DNA from: JABDJZ01 sp047619685
Lineage (GTDB): Bacteria; Bacteroidota; Rhodothermia; Rhodothermales; UBA10348
Direction: 5' to 3'
Length of the DNA: 64,000 bases
NCBI GenBank assembly: GCA_047619685.1
Contig: JBLHLC010000006.1
Coordinates: forward strand, 65,729-129,728
Shown here: in pieces, positions 39,732 to 48,898 of the stretch
Numbering within the stretch: the stretch's first letter is position 1
Layout of the letters: each line of letters begins with the position of its first letter
Translations under genes and position numbers: made by a program
Notes under the pieces: generated by a model
Databases searched by the model: none
What the model was told of the DNA's origin: nothing
Seen by the model: the letters and a program-made list of their open reading frames with translations, nothing else

Positions 39732-40817
39732 TCACTTGGGAAGCACCTCGATCTCAGAGTAGCCACATGCGTCACAGACGTGGAGAAAAATTTCCTGCTT
39801 GAGGGACCACCGCGAAGAATCGTCGGCAAGGAACCGTATTTCCTCAAACGAACCCTTCTTGAAAAGCCGGCCCCACGTCCACTGTTGGCTTTCGCATTTG
39901 GGACATGGTCCGCTCCCGTTCGCACTGGTCGTGTTCTGGACCGCCGTTGGGGTCAGTTCCGAGGTAGAAGCAATAGACTCCGGCTCTGGAGCAAGACCAA
40001 AATCGTGACCCGGCTCGGAGGGAGATCGAAGATCCGGGGGCGGCGCTTGAGCGGCCTCGTCCAGCGGCGGCTGAGCAACGGCATCCAGCGTCGCCGCGAA
40101 AGCGTTTGCCGCATCCCAGGCAAGTTCGGGCCGGGTTGCCCGCAGTCGGGTGTTGACCAGACCAAGTAGTGGCCCGCCAAGATCTTGCGGCGAGAGCCTC
40201 GCCAGATCGGCGAGCGTCTTGGCGAGGTCTGGATCAGTACGCTCCAACCCCGCCCGGCGCGCGGCGGGCTCCCCGGCGCTCCCCAACAGCGCCACGGCCT
40301 CGTCGATTGCACGCCCGGAATACGAGTCTGAGGAGAGGCGATTCCCACGTTGCCATTCGCGCTTCGATGTGTTCAAGAGGACGCAGAGAGCCTCCAGGCT
40401 CCCCGTCTGTAGATCGCCATTGTTCATCCGTTGATCGGAAAGGGCAGACAACAGACGCTTCAATCCGCCGCGATCAAGGAGCACATCGTGAGGGCCCAGG
40501 TATTCAGCCCCAAGTTCATCCACATCGAGTACGCGGATTTTGACCTGGTGGCCACCACGAAGGATGAAGGTGCGATGACCGGGACTGGGAGAGGTCTCAA
40601 TCAGAACCTCATCGGGGTTTGGCAGCCAGGAACGCTCCGTCAGATAGGCGGCCTGTGAACCGGCACTTGCGACAATACAGAAGTCGTGATCTGAGAGCTC
40701 GTCTCGAGGGTCGGACGCCGCGGCCGTGTCCAGAGCGATGAGGCCGAGAACCCCCCGGTCCCGGGTGACTGCCATCTTCAAGTGTTCCGTGAATCGATGG
40801 AAGTCCCGGTCGTTCAT
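39732..40817 (-). CDS. Nucleotidyltransferase-like protein with C-terminal zinc ribbon
   Basis: Residues 1-130 resemble a polymerase-beta-fold nucleotidyltransferase: LGLIALDTAAASDPRDELSDHDFCIVAS is followed by a strand and HQVKIRVLDVDEL, with SDHDF offering a DxD-like metal site, although the GS motif preceding it is degenerate. The middle (130-240) is helical. A Pro/Ala/Glu-rich linker (about 240-295) leads to a four-cysteine zinc ribbon (CPKCES...CDACG). I do not know an established family with this order. It lies 79 bp downstream of the zinc-type permease gene on the same strand, so it may be part of that transcript. Confidence 0.65.
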   Translation of the reverse strand: MNDRDFHRFTEHLKMAVTRDRGVLGLIALDTAAASDPRDELSDHDFCIVASAGSQAAYLTERSWLPNPDEVLIETSPSPGHRTFILRGGHQVKIRVLDVDELGAEYLGPHDVLLDRGGLKRLLSALSDQRMNNGDLQTGSLEALCVLLNTSKREWQRGNRLSSDSYSGRAIDEAVALLGSAGEPAARRAGLERTDPDLAKTLADLARLSPQDLGGPLLGLVNTRLRATRPELAWDAANAFAATLDAVAQPPLDEAAQAPPPDLRSPSEPGHDFGLAPEPESIASTSELTPTAVQNTTSANGSGPCPKCESQQWTWGRLFKKGSFEEIRFLADDSSRWSLKQEIFLHVCDACGYSEIEVLPK

Positions 40818-40896
40818 GACGTGGCTGCGGTCTCTATATCAGTCCGAACCAATGTACCTTCTGTCGGCGACTCGGTCTTGCTTTCAACACGCTGCA

Positions 40897-41706
40897 TCAG
40901 CGCGTCTGCATGGCGCGAACGACGAAGGCTCCGGCACAAAGAACACCCAGCACGGACACAATGGCTGGTCCGGCCGGAAGGTCAAAGCCCACGGAAAGGA
41001 GAATTCCCAGACCGCTGGCAACCGAGGCCAGGACCATGGCCAAAATCACAACGGCCGCGTCACGCTTAGCAATAAGAATGGCAGCTACTGCGGGAACGAC
41101 CAGGTAAGAAAAGACGGGGATCACGCCGCCCACGGCAACGGCCAAGACGATGGTCAGGCCTATGGACACATAAAACAGGAAATTCCAGACGTCGAAGCCA
41201 CCTCGAACGGCCTCGTGATTCACCTGTCTTCTGGTGAGTTCGAAGAACTGGCGACGGAAGACCCAGTGGACAACTCCGAGCGCGCCGAATACCACGATCA
41301 TCCAGAGCAACCTGGAACTAGTCACCGTGAACAGGCTGCCAAACAGCACTTCCTGGATATCGGAATCGCCGTGGGCCGCTTTCGAGATCAGCAGGACGGT
41401 CAAGGCCGAAGCAACGGCATATACGATACCAATCACCGCTTCGACCTTCAGCCGTGCGTCGCTGACCTTGATGAGCGACAGCAGGAACGCCCCAACGAGT
41501 GTAAACACAATCGAGACGACCGTCGGATTCAATTCCAGGTACGCCGCCGCCGCAACGCCCAGCATGGAAATCTGACCCAGGGCCAGGTCCACAAACACGA
41601 TCCCTCTCTCGACTACATGCACACCCAGGTAGGCCAGCATCAGGCCCATCACGATGCTGGCGACAAGGGCGTACTGGACAAATTCCAGGGCTAGGAGGTC
41701 GGCCAT
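40897..41706 (-). CDS. Metal ABC transporter permease (ZnuB/MntB type)
   Basis: 269 residues with about eight to nine helices. The family pattern is VMGLMLAYLGVHVVERGIVFVDLALGQISMLG near the N-terminus and KVEAVIGIVYAVASALTVLLISK, then GGVIPVFSYLVVPAVAAILIAKR. It imports Zn2+ or Mn2+ with a cognate binding protein and ATPase. The binding-protein gene lies 5 bp upstream; no ATPase gene is in this locus, so it must be supplied from elsewhere. Confidence 0.92.
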   Translation of the reverse strand: MADLLALEFVQYALVASIVMGLMLAYLGVHVVERGIVFVDLALGQISMLGVAAAAYLELNPTVVSIVFTLVGAFLLSLIKVSDARLKVEAVIGIVYAVASALTVLLISKAAHGDSDIQEVLFGSLFTVTSSRLLWMIVVFGALGVVHWVFRRQFFELTRRQVNHEAVRGGFDVWNFLFYVSIGLTIVLAVAVGGVIPVFSYLVVPAVAAILIAKRDAAVVILAMVLASVASGLGILLSVGFDLPAGPAIVSVLGVLCAGAFVVRAMQTR

Positions 41707-41711
41707 CCAGG

Positions 41712-42659
41712 CTACGGCCGAAGACCGGCTTCGAGTGCGCCGGCAATAAGATTGACGTTGTAGTCGAAGAGCTCCCTGTAGGTATTGATCTGTGGGAAAG
41801 CCCCCACAGAAGACGCCAGAGTCACTACGGTCCCACCGACGTTCCGGGCCACCAGATCTGCCGCGTCGTGGCTGTAGTACGGTGCGATGATGATGACGTT
41901 GATGGCATCCCGTTGCATCTCCCGGATGACCTTCGCCAGTTGAGACGGCGACGGTGGTATTCCTGGTTTCGGCTCCAGGAAGTCCACAATCTCAAGTCCA
42001 AAGGCCGCCTCGAAGTATGGCCACTGGTTGTGGTAAGCCATGATCTTCGAGCCCGCAAACGGTGCCATGAGCTCTGCCCAATGGATGGCTGCACCGTCCA
42101 ATTCTAGATTGAACTTCGCCAGGTTCTGAGTGAACAGAGCCTCGCTCTCCGGCTGCAGGCGGACCAGGGCCGCGTGGATGGTTCCGGCTATGATCCGGCC
42201 CCGATCAGGGTCGAGCCAGTAGTGAGGATTCCCCTGAATGTGGATGTCCCCCTGCTCACGGCTCGTGCTTGTGGGTACCTGAAGCAGCGGAATTCCAGCG
42301 GAGGCATCGACGTAGCCGTCTCCACCCGGCAGGATGTTTGGATTCCGGGCGCTGTTGAGAAGAGGCGGGACCCAGCCTTGCTCCAGATCAAGACCGACCG
42401 AGACAAACATGTCCGCTCTGGAGAGCTTGACGATGTAGCTGGGCTTGGGGTCAACAAAGTGAGGATCCTGATAACCCGTCGCAATCGCGAATACAGAAAC
42501 CTGCTCCCCGCCAATCTCTTCAGCGATGCTGGCGAAGTCCGGAAGCGTCGTGACCACGTTGAGGCGGGACTGCCCGGCGGACGTATTCGCACAGAAGACG
42601 AGAATAGTCGCCACCGTCAGTAAACGGTACAAGGGAGCAATCACACGGCTCTTTTTCAA
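41712..42659 (-). CDS. Metal ABC transporter substrate-binding protein (ZnuA/TroA type)
   Basis: A TTG start at 42659, preceded by GAGGA five bases away, yields a proper signal peptide (KKSRVIAPLYRLLTVATILV, then FCANTSAGQ); the longer frame upstream reads through the preceding gene and has no homology. Three metal-ligand histidines are in place: DPHFVDPKPS, GNPHYWLDPD and MAYHNQWPYF, with a final Asp in the SHDAADLVARN segment. There is no His-rich loop, unlike many ZnuA proteins. Captures Zn2+ or Mn2+ in the periplasm for the downstream permease. Confidence 0.92.
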   Translation of the reverse strand: MKKSRVIAPLYRLLTVATILVFCANTSAGQSRLNVVTTLPDFASIAEEIGGEQVSVFAIATGYQDPHFVDPKPSYIVKLSRADMFVSVGLDLEQGWVPPLLNSARNPNILPGGDGYVDASAGIPLLQVPTSTSREQGDIHIQGNPHYWLDPDRGRIIAGTIHAALVRLQPESEALFTQNLAKFNLELDGAAIHWAELMAPFAGSKIMAYHNQWPYFEAAFGLEIVDFLEPKPGIPPSPSQLAKVIREMQRDAINVIIIAPYYSHDAADLVARNVGGTVVTLASSVGAFPQINTYRELFDYNVNLIAGALEAGLRP

Positions 42660-42685
42660 TTCGTCCTCAGGAACAGGGAAAGCGC

Positions 42686-43840
42686 TTAATACGCGTGTGC
42701 TCCGTGTGTTCCAATTACAAACACGAGCCGTACGAGTCCCTGGTATGACCGGTCCGTCTTGGGTCCCCAGGTGGTGCGGCCACCAAGTTCGATCTTCTGG
42801 AATTCCGACAGGAGCCACGCGAGGGTAACGGATCCCGCTTCCTGATTCCAATTCGGGTCATCGGGGAGGTCGGCGTGATCAAAACGTCCCGTCACGGCCC
42901 AACGGCGGGCCAGCTGCCACCCAATCAATCCATAGAGCCCGAGTCCTTCCACGGTCATCTGGCCAGTGTTTCGCCGGCTGAAGAACACCTCCGTCTGCAA
43001 TGTGAGCGCCCGCGACGTGTTGAACTGGAGTGGCTTCCATTTGTAGGTCACGTCGATTCCACCAATGCCTGAGGATTGGCCGAGGTCGTTGGCACCGTAA
43101 ACGCCGGTCAGGCCAACCTCCAGCGTGGCATCTCGCGAGAGATCCCAGAAATTCTTGAGATGACCGGTGTACAGCAGGCGCCCGCCCTCGTCCAACGCGA
43201 AACTCGCACTCTCGGAAGGGCCCCGGGTTACCTCGAAGGTCGCCTCCTGGAAAAACCGGGGGTTTGGCAGTAGCCAACTCAGAGAGATTCCCTGATCGTT
43301 CAGACCCTCTCCTCCGAAAAAGTGTTCGTAGACCAGAGGCGTGTCTATGTAGGGAAGCGTGTGGGGATGAAGCTGGTTGGTCTTCCCGACAGTATTTCGA
43401 AACTTCCCGATTTTGGCTTGAAGTCGAAACGGAAGGGAGAGTGTCGTCAGGTATGCCTCCTCCAACTCGAAGGCGAATTCGCCGTCTTCCTCGCCAATGG
43501 AAATGAAGACGTCCGCGCGTGCGTACGGATCTACGGCCGAGCGAAAGGCCACCTCCATCTCATGAATTGCGCCGTCGATGGGCCTCGCGGCGTCCTTGTC
43601 CCAAGTCGCGCGCGCGTCCCCGATAACGCTGATATCCGGATTGGCCGAGCCGTTACCTCGGGACTGGCCTGCCGGCTGACTCTGGACCGACGGCGACGCG
43701 CCCTGCAAGGCGGCCATCTGGCGCGCTAGCGCCTGGGTAAGTGAGTCGGCCACGGCCGTCGAGTCGGTCTGCGCTACCGCAGGACGGGCAATCGACAGCA
43801 ACACAAATAAAAACAGACCCATCGATCGCATATAGCTCAC
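42686..43840 (-). CDS. Outer-membrane porin-like protein of the metal-uptake operon
   Basis: Signal MSYMRSMGLFLFVLLSIARPAVA-QT, then a short coiled/Ala-rich linker and a barrel-like sequence of alternating strands from ISVIGDARATWD to the end GLVRLVFVIGTHGAHAY. The strand LPFRLQAKIGKFRNTVGKTNQLHPH resembles the plug-side strands of phosphate-selective or zinc-associated porins. It is first in the operon, 26 bp before the binding protein, implying passage of the metal across the outer membrane. The C-terminal GTHGAHAY, with two His, is notable. Family assignment is by context and barrel pattern only. Confidence 0.75.
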   Translation of the reverse strand: MSYMRSMGLFLFVLLSIARPAVAQTDSTAVADSLTQALARQMAALQGASPSVQSQPAGQSRGNGSANPDISVIGDARATWDKDAARPIDGAIHEMEVAFRSAVDPYARADVFISIGEEDGEFAFELEEAYLTTLSLPFRLQAKIGKFRNTVGKTNQLHPHTLPYIDTPLVYEHFFGGEGLNDQGISLSWLLPNPRFFQEATFEVTRGPSESASFALDEGGRLLYTGHLKNFWDLSRDATLEVGLTGVYGANDLGQSSGIGGIDVTYKWKPLQFNTSRALTLQTEVFFSRRNTGQMTVEGLGLYGLIGWQLARRWAVTGRFDHADLPDDPNWNQEAGSVTLAWLLSEFQKIELGGRTTWGPKTDRSYQGLVRLVFVIGTHGAHAY

Positions 43841-43890
43841 AGTCAGACCAGATCATTTCGGACCGCGGTAACGGCACAACATCGGGCAGG

Positions 43891-43923
43891 TTCGATTCGT
43901 GGCCGCTCTCGGGTGTAAGTTTC
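43891..43923 (+). promoter_or_regulatory. Possible promoter of the ABC ATPase pair
   Basis: TTCG (43891-43894), 21 bp, then TAAGTTTC (43916-43923): each element is one base from the Bacteroidota consensus TTTG/TAnnTTTG. The ATG follows at 43939, which would leave a very short leader. Weak evidence. Confidence 0.25.
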
Positions 43924-43938
43924 GGCCAAAGGATACCC

Positions 43939-44985
43939 ATGTCTGACCTTCTACATATTCGCGGCCTGAAGACCCATTTCCATGCGGAACGGGGCCTGGT
44001 GCGGGCCGTGGACGGGGTAGACCTCCGGGTAGCCGCCGGTGAGACGGTGGCCCTGGTCGGGGAGTCCGGGTCCGGAAAGTCTGTCACCAGCCTCTCAATC
44101 ATGGGATTGGTGCCTCCGCCCGGCGTAGTTGTTGAGGGAGAAATTTTGTTTGGTGGCAGAGATCTGGCCGGTCTGGATGACAAGACGCTGCGGACGGTCC
44201 GGGGCAACGAGATCGCCATGATCTTCCAGGATCCCATGACGAGTCTGAATCCGGTTCTTCGGGTTGGGGCCCAAATTGCGGAAGCGTACCGGCTACACAA
44301 GCGGGTGGACCGTCGCGCAGCAGCCAGGCGCGCCGAGGAGCTATTGGAATTGGTGGGCATAGCGGATCCCGCGCGCCGTGCCCAGGAATACCCCCACCAA
44401 CTCTCCGGCGGTATGCGTCAGCGGGTGATGATCGCCATGGCCCTGTCCTGCGATCCTCAACTGCTCATCGCAGACGAGCCCACTACGGCGCTGGACGTCA
44501 CGATCCAGGCCCAAATACTGGACCTGCTGGCAGGCTTGCAGGAAAGAACCGGGATGGGCATCCTCTTTGTCACACACGACCTGGGCGTGGTTGCCGAGAT
44601 CGCCGACCGTGTAGTTGTTCTCTACGCAGGGCGAGTTGTAGAAGAGGCCCGGACCAGAGACATATACAGAAATCCCAAGATGCCGTACACGGCAGGCCTG
44701 CTTGCCTCTGTCCCCAGTGTGGACGGCTCTGTCGGGAGGCTCAAGGCAATATCTGGCGCTGTGCCTTCGCCGACGGCGCGGCCGCCGGGGTGCACGTTCC
44801 ATCCCAGATGCGAGTTCGCGATTGACGTATGCGGCCAGGTTGAACCTCCCCTGGAGTCTGCGGACTCCTTGGACGCCCAGGAAGGCACGCCCTTTCGCCG
44901 GGTGCGTTGCCATCGCTGGAGGGATCTGGACCTGTCGCCGCAGGCCGAGCGGCAGTCTGGTGAGAATATGGAGCCTACGGCGTGA
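43939..44985 (+). CDS. Dpp/Opp-type ABC transporter ATP-binding protein (DppD-like)
   Basis: 348 residues from ATG 43939, preceded by AAAGGA. Contains Walker A GESGSGKS, Q-loop FQDPMTSLNP, signature LSGGMRQR, Walker B LLIADEPTTALD, the H-loop in VTHDLGVV, and the oligopeptide-transporter C-terminal extension PGCTFHPRCEFA with Cys residues. With the second ATPase and the permeases at 53344-55111 it would complete an import complex. It ends in a GTGA overlap with the partner ATPase gene. Confidence 0.95.
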   Translation: MSDLLHIRGLKTHFHAERGLVRAVDGVDLRVAAGETVALVGESGSGKSVTSLSIMGLVPPPGVVVEGEILFGGRDLAGLDDKTLRTVRGNEIAMIFQDPMTSLNPVLRVGAQIAEAYRLHKRVDRRAAARRAEELLELVGIADPARRAQEYPHQLSGGMRQRVMIAMALSCDPQLLIADEPTTALDVTIQAQILDLLAGLQERTGMGILFVTHDLGVVAEIADRVVVLYAGRVVEEARTRDIYRNPKMPYTAGLLASVPSVDGSVGRLKAISGAVPSPTARPPGCTFHPRCEFAIDVCGQVEPPLESADSLDAQEGTPFRRVRCHRWRDLDLSPQAERQSGENMEPTA

Positions 44986-45923
44986 ACCATCTCCTGGAAG
45001 CATCTGGACTCCGCAAGGAATTTCGATTCCGAGGTCAGGGCGCAGTCACGGCCGTGGATGGGGTAGACCTGCATGTGGCAGCCAACGAGGTGGTTGGGTT
45101 GGTCGGGGAATCCGGCTCGGGGAAAAGCACGGTCGGCAAAATGCTGCTTCGACTCATCGAGGCGACCGCCGGAACGATAACATTTGACGGCACCGACCTG
45201 ACCGGTCTGAGTCGAAGCGAAATGCGTCCCCATCGGCGTGCCATGCAGATGGTCTTCCAGGATCCGTATGCCAGTCTGAACCGCCGAATGCGCGTGAGGC
45301 AGATTCTCGAGGAGCCCCTGCGGGTGCATGGTATTCCAAGGGGAGACTGGCCGACCCGGCTCGCTGAACTTCTCGATATGGTTCAGCTGCCTCTCTCGAC
45401 GCTCTCGGTCTTCCCGCACGAGTTCTCGGGTGGACAGCGGCAACGCATCGGCATTGCCCGGGCCCTGGCCGTCGAGCCCCGCTTCGTGGTGGCAGACGAG
45501 CCCGTGTCGGCGCTCGACGTGTCGGTCCAGGCCCAGATACTCAATCTCCTGGCCGACCTCAAGGACAGTCTGGGTCTGGCGATGTTGTTTATCGCCCATG
45601 ACCTGGCCGTCGTACGGCATATCGCCGACCGGGTGATGGTAATGTATCTGGGCCGAATTGTGGAAGAGGGTCCAACCGAGCAGATCTTCTCGCATCCAGT
45701 TCATCCCTACACGGAGGCGCTTCTTTCTGCCGTTCCAGTGCCCGACCCGGATGCCGTAAGGGAACGGATTATTCTGCAGGGCGAGGTGCCGAGTCCGCGT
45801 GACCTGCCGTCAGGATGCGTGTTTCGGACCCGATGCCCTCTTGCTGAGGCCCGCTGCGCCGAAGAGCGGCCACCGCTGACCGAGGTTGCGCCAGGCCACA
45901 GCAAGGCCTGTTGGGTGCGCTAG
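44982..45923 (+). CDS. Dpp/Opp-type ABC transporter ATP-binding protein (DppF-like)
   Basis: 313 residues. Walker A GESGSGKST, FQDPYASLNRR, signature FSGGQRQR, Walker B FVVADEPVSALD, IAHDLAVVRHIADR, and the C-terminal PSGCVFRTRCPLAEARC oligo/dipeptide-transporter block. The GTG start overlaps the previous stop (GTGA), so the two subunits are made in equal amounts. It converges on the DapA-family gene 32 bp away without a visible terminator. Confidence 0.95.
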   Translation: MNHLLEASGLRKEFRFRGQGAVTAVDGVDLHVAANEVVGLVGESGSGKSTVGKMLLRLIEATAGTITFDGTDLTGLSRSEMRPHRRAMQMVFQDPYASLNRRMRVRQILEEPLRVHGIPRGDWPTRLAELLDMVQLPLSTLSVFPHEFSGGQRQRIGIARALAVEPRFVVADEPVSALDVSVQAQILNLLADLKDSLGLAMLFIAHDLAVVRHIADRVMVMYLGRIVEEGPTEQIFSHPVHPYTEALLSAVPVPDPDAVRERIILQGEVPSPRDLPSGCVFRTRCPLAEARCAEERPPLTEVAPGHSKACWVR

Positions 45924-45947
45924 ACCGGCGCCTGGGTGCGCCAGACC
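45912..45947 (+). repeat. Imperfect 21-bp tandem duplication at the end of the DppF-like gene
   Basis: TGGGTGCGCTAGACC (45912-45926) is repeated as TGGGTGCGCCAGACC (45933-45947), one base different, with a 21-bp period. The first copy contains the gene's stop codon; the second lies in the convergent spacer. Probably a local slippage duplication. Confidence 0.6.
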
Positions 45948-45955
45948 CGCCGGGG

Positions 45956-46870
45956 TCAAACGGCCAATTCCTGTTTGCCCCGTGCGTCCAGCGACAGCCC
46001 GACGCGCTTGATGAGGGCGCTGAGTTCGGCCTCTCCGCGAGCGTCCAGGAGCAGACCGGGCGGCCGGATAAACGAGCAGTCGATGATGCCTCGCCGGCGA
46101 AAGGTGTACTTCCGGAATGCCAGCCCAATCTTGGGCTGGAACTCGTACCGAATGAGTGGCGCGTAGTGGTCGAAGATGGCTGCCGCCCGGTCCACTTCGC
46201 CAGCCCGGAAGGCATCGTAGATCCCGACGAGGACCTCCGGGAAGGCGAACCCGGTCATGATGCCGTTGGCCCCACGCTGGAGTTCTTCGAGAAAGAAGAC
46301 ACCGCCCAAGCCACCAAAAACACCAATGGCGCCATCCGCTTTGTCCAGAACCGCGCTGAGCTTCTCCAGCACGGGTGGGTCTTCCAATTTGATGTACTGC
46401 ACCCCTGGAATCTCTCGGGCACAACGGGCTACGAGGTCCGCCGAAAGCGTGGTCTTGAATGACTCGGGAAAGTCATGGAGGATGACCGGGATAGTCAGCG
46501 CTGCGGCCACTTCGGCATAAAAATCAAACAGGACCTGATCGTTTTGGATACCGATCGGCGCCACAAAGACGGCATCGGCGCCAAGCTCCTGTGCCTCGAG
46601 TGCCTGTTCGATGGCCCCGGCTCCTCCGAAAGCGCGAACACCGACCCAGACAGGGATTCGGGCGGCCACGCGTTCCACGACCGTGGACACCACCAGGCGT
46701 CGTTCGGAATTCGTGAGCTTATGCGCCTCGCCCATGAAGCCAAGGATCGACACTCCGTGGACACCGACCTCCAGTTCGAAGTCAATCAGCCTTTGCAGGC
46801 TGGAGACGTCGACAGCACCGGACTTGTCGAACGGCGTCGGGAGAATGGGAAGAACGCCTTGAAACTGCAT
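45956..46870 (-). CDS. DapA/NanA-family class I aldolase (dihydrodipicolinate synthase-like)
   Basis: 304-residue TIM barrel. The Schiff-base lysine is in VQYIKLEDPP; GFMGEAHKLTNSERR corresponds to the GTTGE loop with GFMGE instead. The catalytic Tyr position (normally YNVP) reads LHDFPES, so that Tyr is absent and the enzyme is unlikely to be a true dihydrodipicolinate synthase. Probably cleaves or forms a keto-acid aldol product in the pathway fed by the neighbouring ABC importer. It starts 5 bp after the hydantoinase-like gene. Confidence 0.9.
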   Translation of the reverse strand: MQFQGVLPILPTPFDKSGAVDVSSLQRLIDFELEVGVHGVSILGFMGEAHKLTNSERRLVVSTVVERVAARIPVWVGVRAFGGAGAIEQALEAQELGADAVFVAPIGIQNDQVLFDFYAEVAAALTIPVILHDFPESFKTTLSADLVARCAREIPGVQYIKLEDPPVLEKLSAVLDKADGAIGVFGGLGGVFFLEELQRGANGIMTGFAFPEVLVGIYDAFRAGEVDRAAAIFDHYAPLIRYEFQPKIGLAFRKYTFRRRGIIDCSFIRPPGLLLDARGEAELSALIKRVGLSLDARGKQELAV

Positions 46871-46875
46871 TATCG

Positions 46876-48231
46876 TCAGGTTTTCGGTTGAACAAAACGG
46901 CCGTTTCCGGCCTCGCCCACTACACTGGATCCATCATAAACGCAGTGGCCACGGACATAGGTAGCCCGGACCCGGCCGTTAATCTCTCGGCCCTCGTAGG
47001 CGCTCCAGCCAGAAGGACATAGCAGCTTTCGCTCGTCCAGCGTCCACTGGGCGTGCGGGTCAATCACCACAAAATCGGCGTCGAGCCCTTGTTCGAGGCG
47101 GCCCTTGCCGGCCAGGCCGTAGATAGCGGCGGGACCGGACGCGGTGGCTTCAACGAACCGGCCCAGTGTGAGGCGGCCGGCCGCCACGCCTTCGCTGTAC
47201 AGTAGAATCCCGAAGGTCTCGGCCCCCGAAAGCCCGGCGTAGGCATCGAAGACGTCGTCCTTGTCCTTGAGGGACGGCGGATAGGGCGAATGGTCCGATG
47301 TGACGATGTCGATTCGGCCGTCTGCCAACTGAGCCCAGAGACCCTTCCGTGCCTCCTCGGAACGGAGAGGCGGATTGCATTTGGCGCGACTCCCCAACCG
47401 CTCGAATGCAGAGTCATTCAGCAGCAGATACTGGACGCAGGTTTCCGCGGTGGCATCCACTCCCTGCGTCCGATTCCAGTTTACCAGGTCGAACGTGCGG
47501 GGCACCGTCCCGTGTACGATGTGGAGTCGTGCGCCGGTTGCCAGTGCCAGCTCCAGGAGCCGGGCCGTGGCTTCGGTCTCGGCAACCGCGGGACGGCTCC
47601 GTGCATGGTCCAAGGGGATGGGCGAGCGAAGGGCCCGAATTCGCGCGGCCTCGTGGTCCACGATATCCTGGTTCTCCTGATGCGCAGCAACCGGCCGCCC
47701 GGTGCCGGCAATCACCTGAAACGCCTCATAGAGTTGGCCGTCCGGCACCCGTGGGAATCGGTCGGCATCCACATGAACAGTGGAAACCTTGAATCCGCAG
47801 GCACCCGCCGCGGCCATCGGCGCAATTTGGTCCAGACCTCCATGGGGAGGAAAGGTGGCCCAGAGTGCAACGTCAATGATGGCCTCTCTTCCGACGTCGG
47901 CAATCTTCTCTTCCAGCGATTCGACCGTTCTGACTGGACGAGAGGGCCGGTCGAAAGGCATGTCGATGAGGGTAGTGGTGCCTCCTGCGGCCGCCGATCG
48001 GGTGCTGGCGGTGATACCCTCCTCAAGGTTGGATCGGGTGTGAACATGCGCATCCACAAAACCGGGCAGGACAAGATGGCCCGTCGCGTCATAGTGCTCT
48101 CGGCCCTGAAGGGGCGCACTCCCGACAGCGGCCAGGCGCCCGTCCAGAATCCCAAGCCATCCGTTTTTCAGCACGTTGCCGCCGGGCTGTACAATGTCGC
48201 CGGTCACGGTAAGGTCGAAGAGGTCTGTCAT
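46876..48231 (-). CDS. Dihydropyrimidinase/hydantoinase/allantoinase-like amidohydrolase
   Basis: 451 residues from ATG 48231. Cyclic amidohydrolase features: VLPGFVDAHVHTRSN (metal HxH), GGTTTLIDMPF, the carboxylatable Lys in CGFKVSTV, a ligand His in LHIVHGTVPRT, and the metal Asp in IVTSDHSPYP. It hydrolyses a cyclic amide (hydantoin, allantoin or dihydropyrimidine type) to an N-carbamoyl acid. No N-carbamoylase is in the block; the aspartoacylase-like gene may act at a later step. 34 bp after AroM. Confidence 0.92.
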   Translation of the reverse strand: MTDLFDLTVTGDIVQPGGNVLKNGWLGILDGRLAAVGSAPLQGREHYDATGHLVLPGFVDAHVHTRSNLEEGITASTRSAAAGGTTTLIDMPFDRPSRPVRTVESLEEKIADVGREAIIDVALWATFPPHGGLDQIAPMAAAGACGFKVSTVHVDADRFPRVPDGQLYEAFQVIAGTGRPVAAHQENQDIVDHEAARIRALRSPIPLDHARSRPAVAETEATARLLELALATGARLHIVHGTVPRTFDLVNWNRTQGVDATAETCVQYLLLNDSAFERLGSRAKCNPPLRSEEARKGLWAQLADGRIDIVTSDHSPYPPSLKDKDDVFDAYAGLSGAETFGILLYSEGVAAGRLTLGRFVEATASGPAAIYGLAGKGRLEQGLDADFVVIDPHAQWTLDERKLLCPSGWSAYEGREINGRVRATYVRGHCVYDGSSVVGEAGNGRFVQPKT

Positions 48232-48265
48232 GACGGAAGGTAGCGTCGGGGCGATGTCCGCAGGG

Positions 48266-48898
48266 CTAGGGTCGGGTAAGTGCTCGAAGTGCGGCAGCGG
48301 CCAAGTGGCCCAGGTCCAATACAGGAACGCCAATCCGGCCCCGGATGGCACTGAGAGACTCCTCGGCCAATCCAACATAGTCGAAGACGATGGCGTCTGC
48401 GCCTTCTGCCAGCGCCGCGACCATCTCCACCAGCTCCGGACCGGCAGTAAAAACGGCTGCCTTCACCTGGAATCCGGCCTCACGCCATTTTCGCTCGGCA
48501 GGAACGCGCTGCGCTTCGAAGGGCACCAGCGCCAACAGTTGTTTGGCTCCCATGGCTCGAAGTACCTCGATGCCCAGCCTGAACGGATGCACGAGTGGCC
48601 TGTCTGCAACAAGGCCGGCGAATGGTCCGGCACACATCAACACGATCACGTCGGCGCCCGCGGACTCGAGGTTTCGGATCTGTTTCTGGACGAGAGGCGC
48701 CAACCAGGGTTCGTCCACCAGGACGTTGGTCCCATCGGCCAAACGAGTCGTCAGCGGGAACACGGTTGTTTCGTCCTCCTGTATCGGGAGCGCTCCCGGA
48801 AGGTCCAAAGCACCGCGTAAATCGATCTCTCCGCCGCCCAAAACGGCCAAGAGGTCGGGCCTGGGCGTTTGCCCTATGACTACCGCGCCTATCCGCAT
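48266..48898 (-). CDS. AroM family protein
   Basis: 210 residues from ATG 48898, whose A is shared with the upstream TGA (TGATG). The family pattern is visible as MRIGAVVIGQTPRPDLL, DVIVLMCAGPF and DYVGLAEESLSAIRGRIGVPVLD, the last resembling the Asp/Glu racemase-like fold of AroM. The biochemical role of AroM is not established; in E. coli the gene is near aroL. In catabolic blocks like this it appears with DUF6282 and amidohydrolases, so a racemase or isomerase-like activity is plausible but unproven. Confidence 0.88.
   Translation of the reverse strand: MRIGAVVIGQTPRPDLLAVLGGGEIDLRGALDLPGALPIQEDETTVFPLTTRLADGTNVLVDEPWLAPLVQKQIRNLESAGADVIVLMCAGPFAGLVADRPLVHPFRLGIEVLRAMGAKQLLALVPFEAQRVPAERKWREAGFQVKAAVFTAGPELVEMVAALAEGADAIVFDYVGLAEESLSAIRGRIGVPVLDLGHLAAAALRALTRP

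Noticed and set aside
45956..46870. DapA, lysine biosynthesis
   Set aside because: The catalytic Tyr of dihydrodipicolinate synthase is replaced and the gene is in a catabolic operon, so it was called only as the wider aldolase family.
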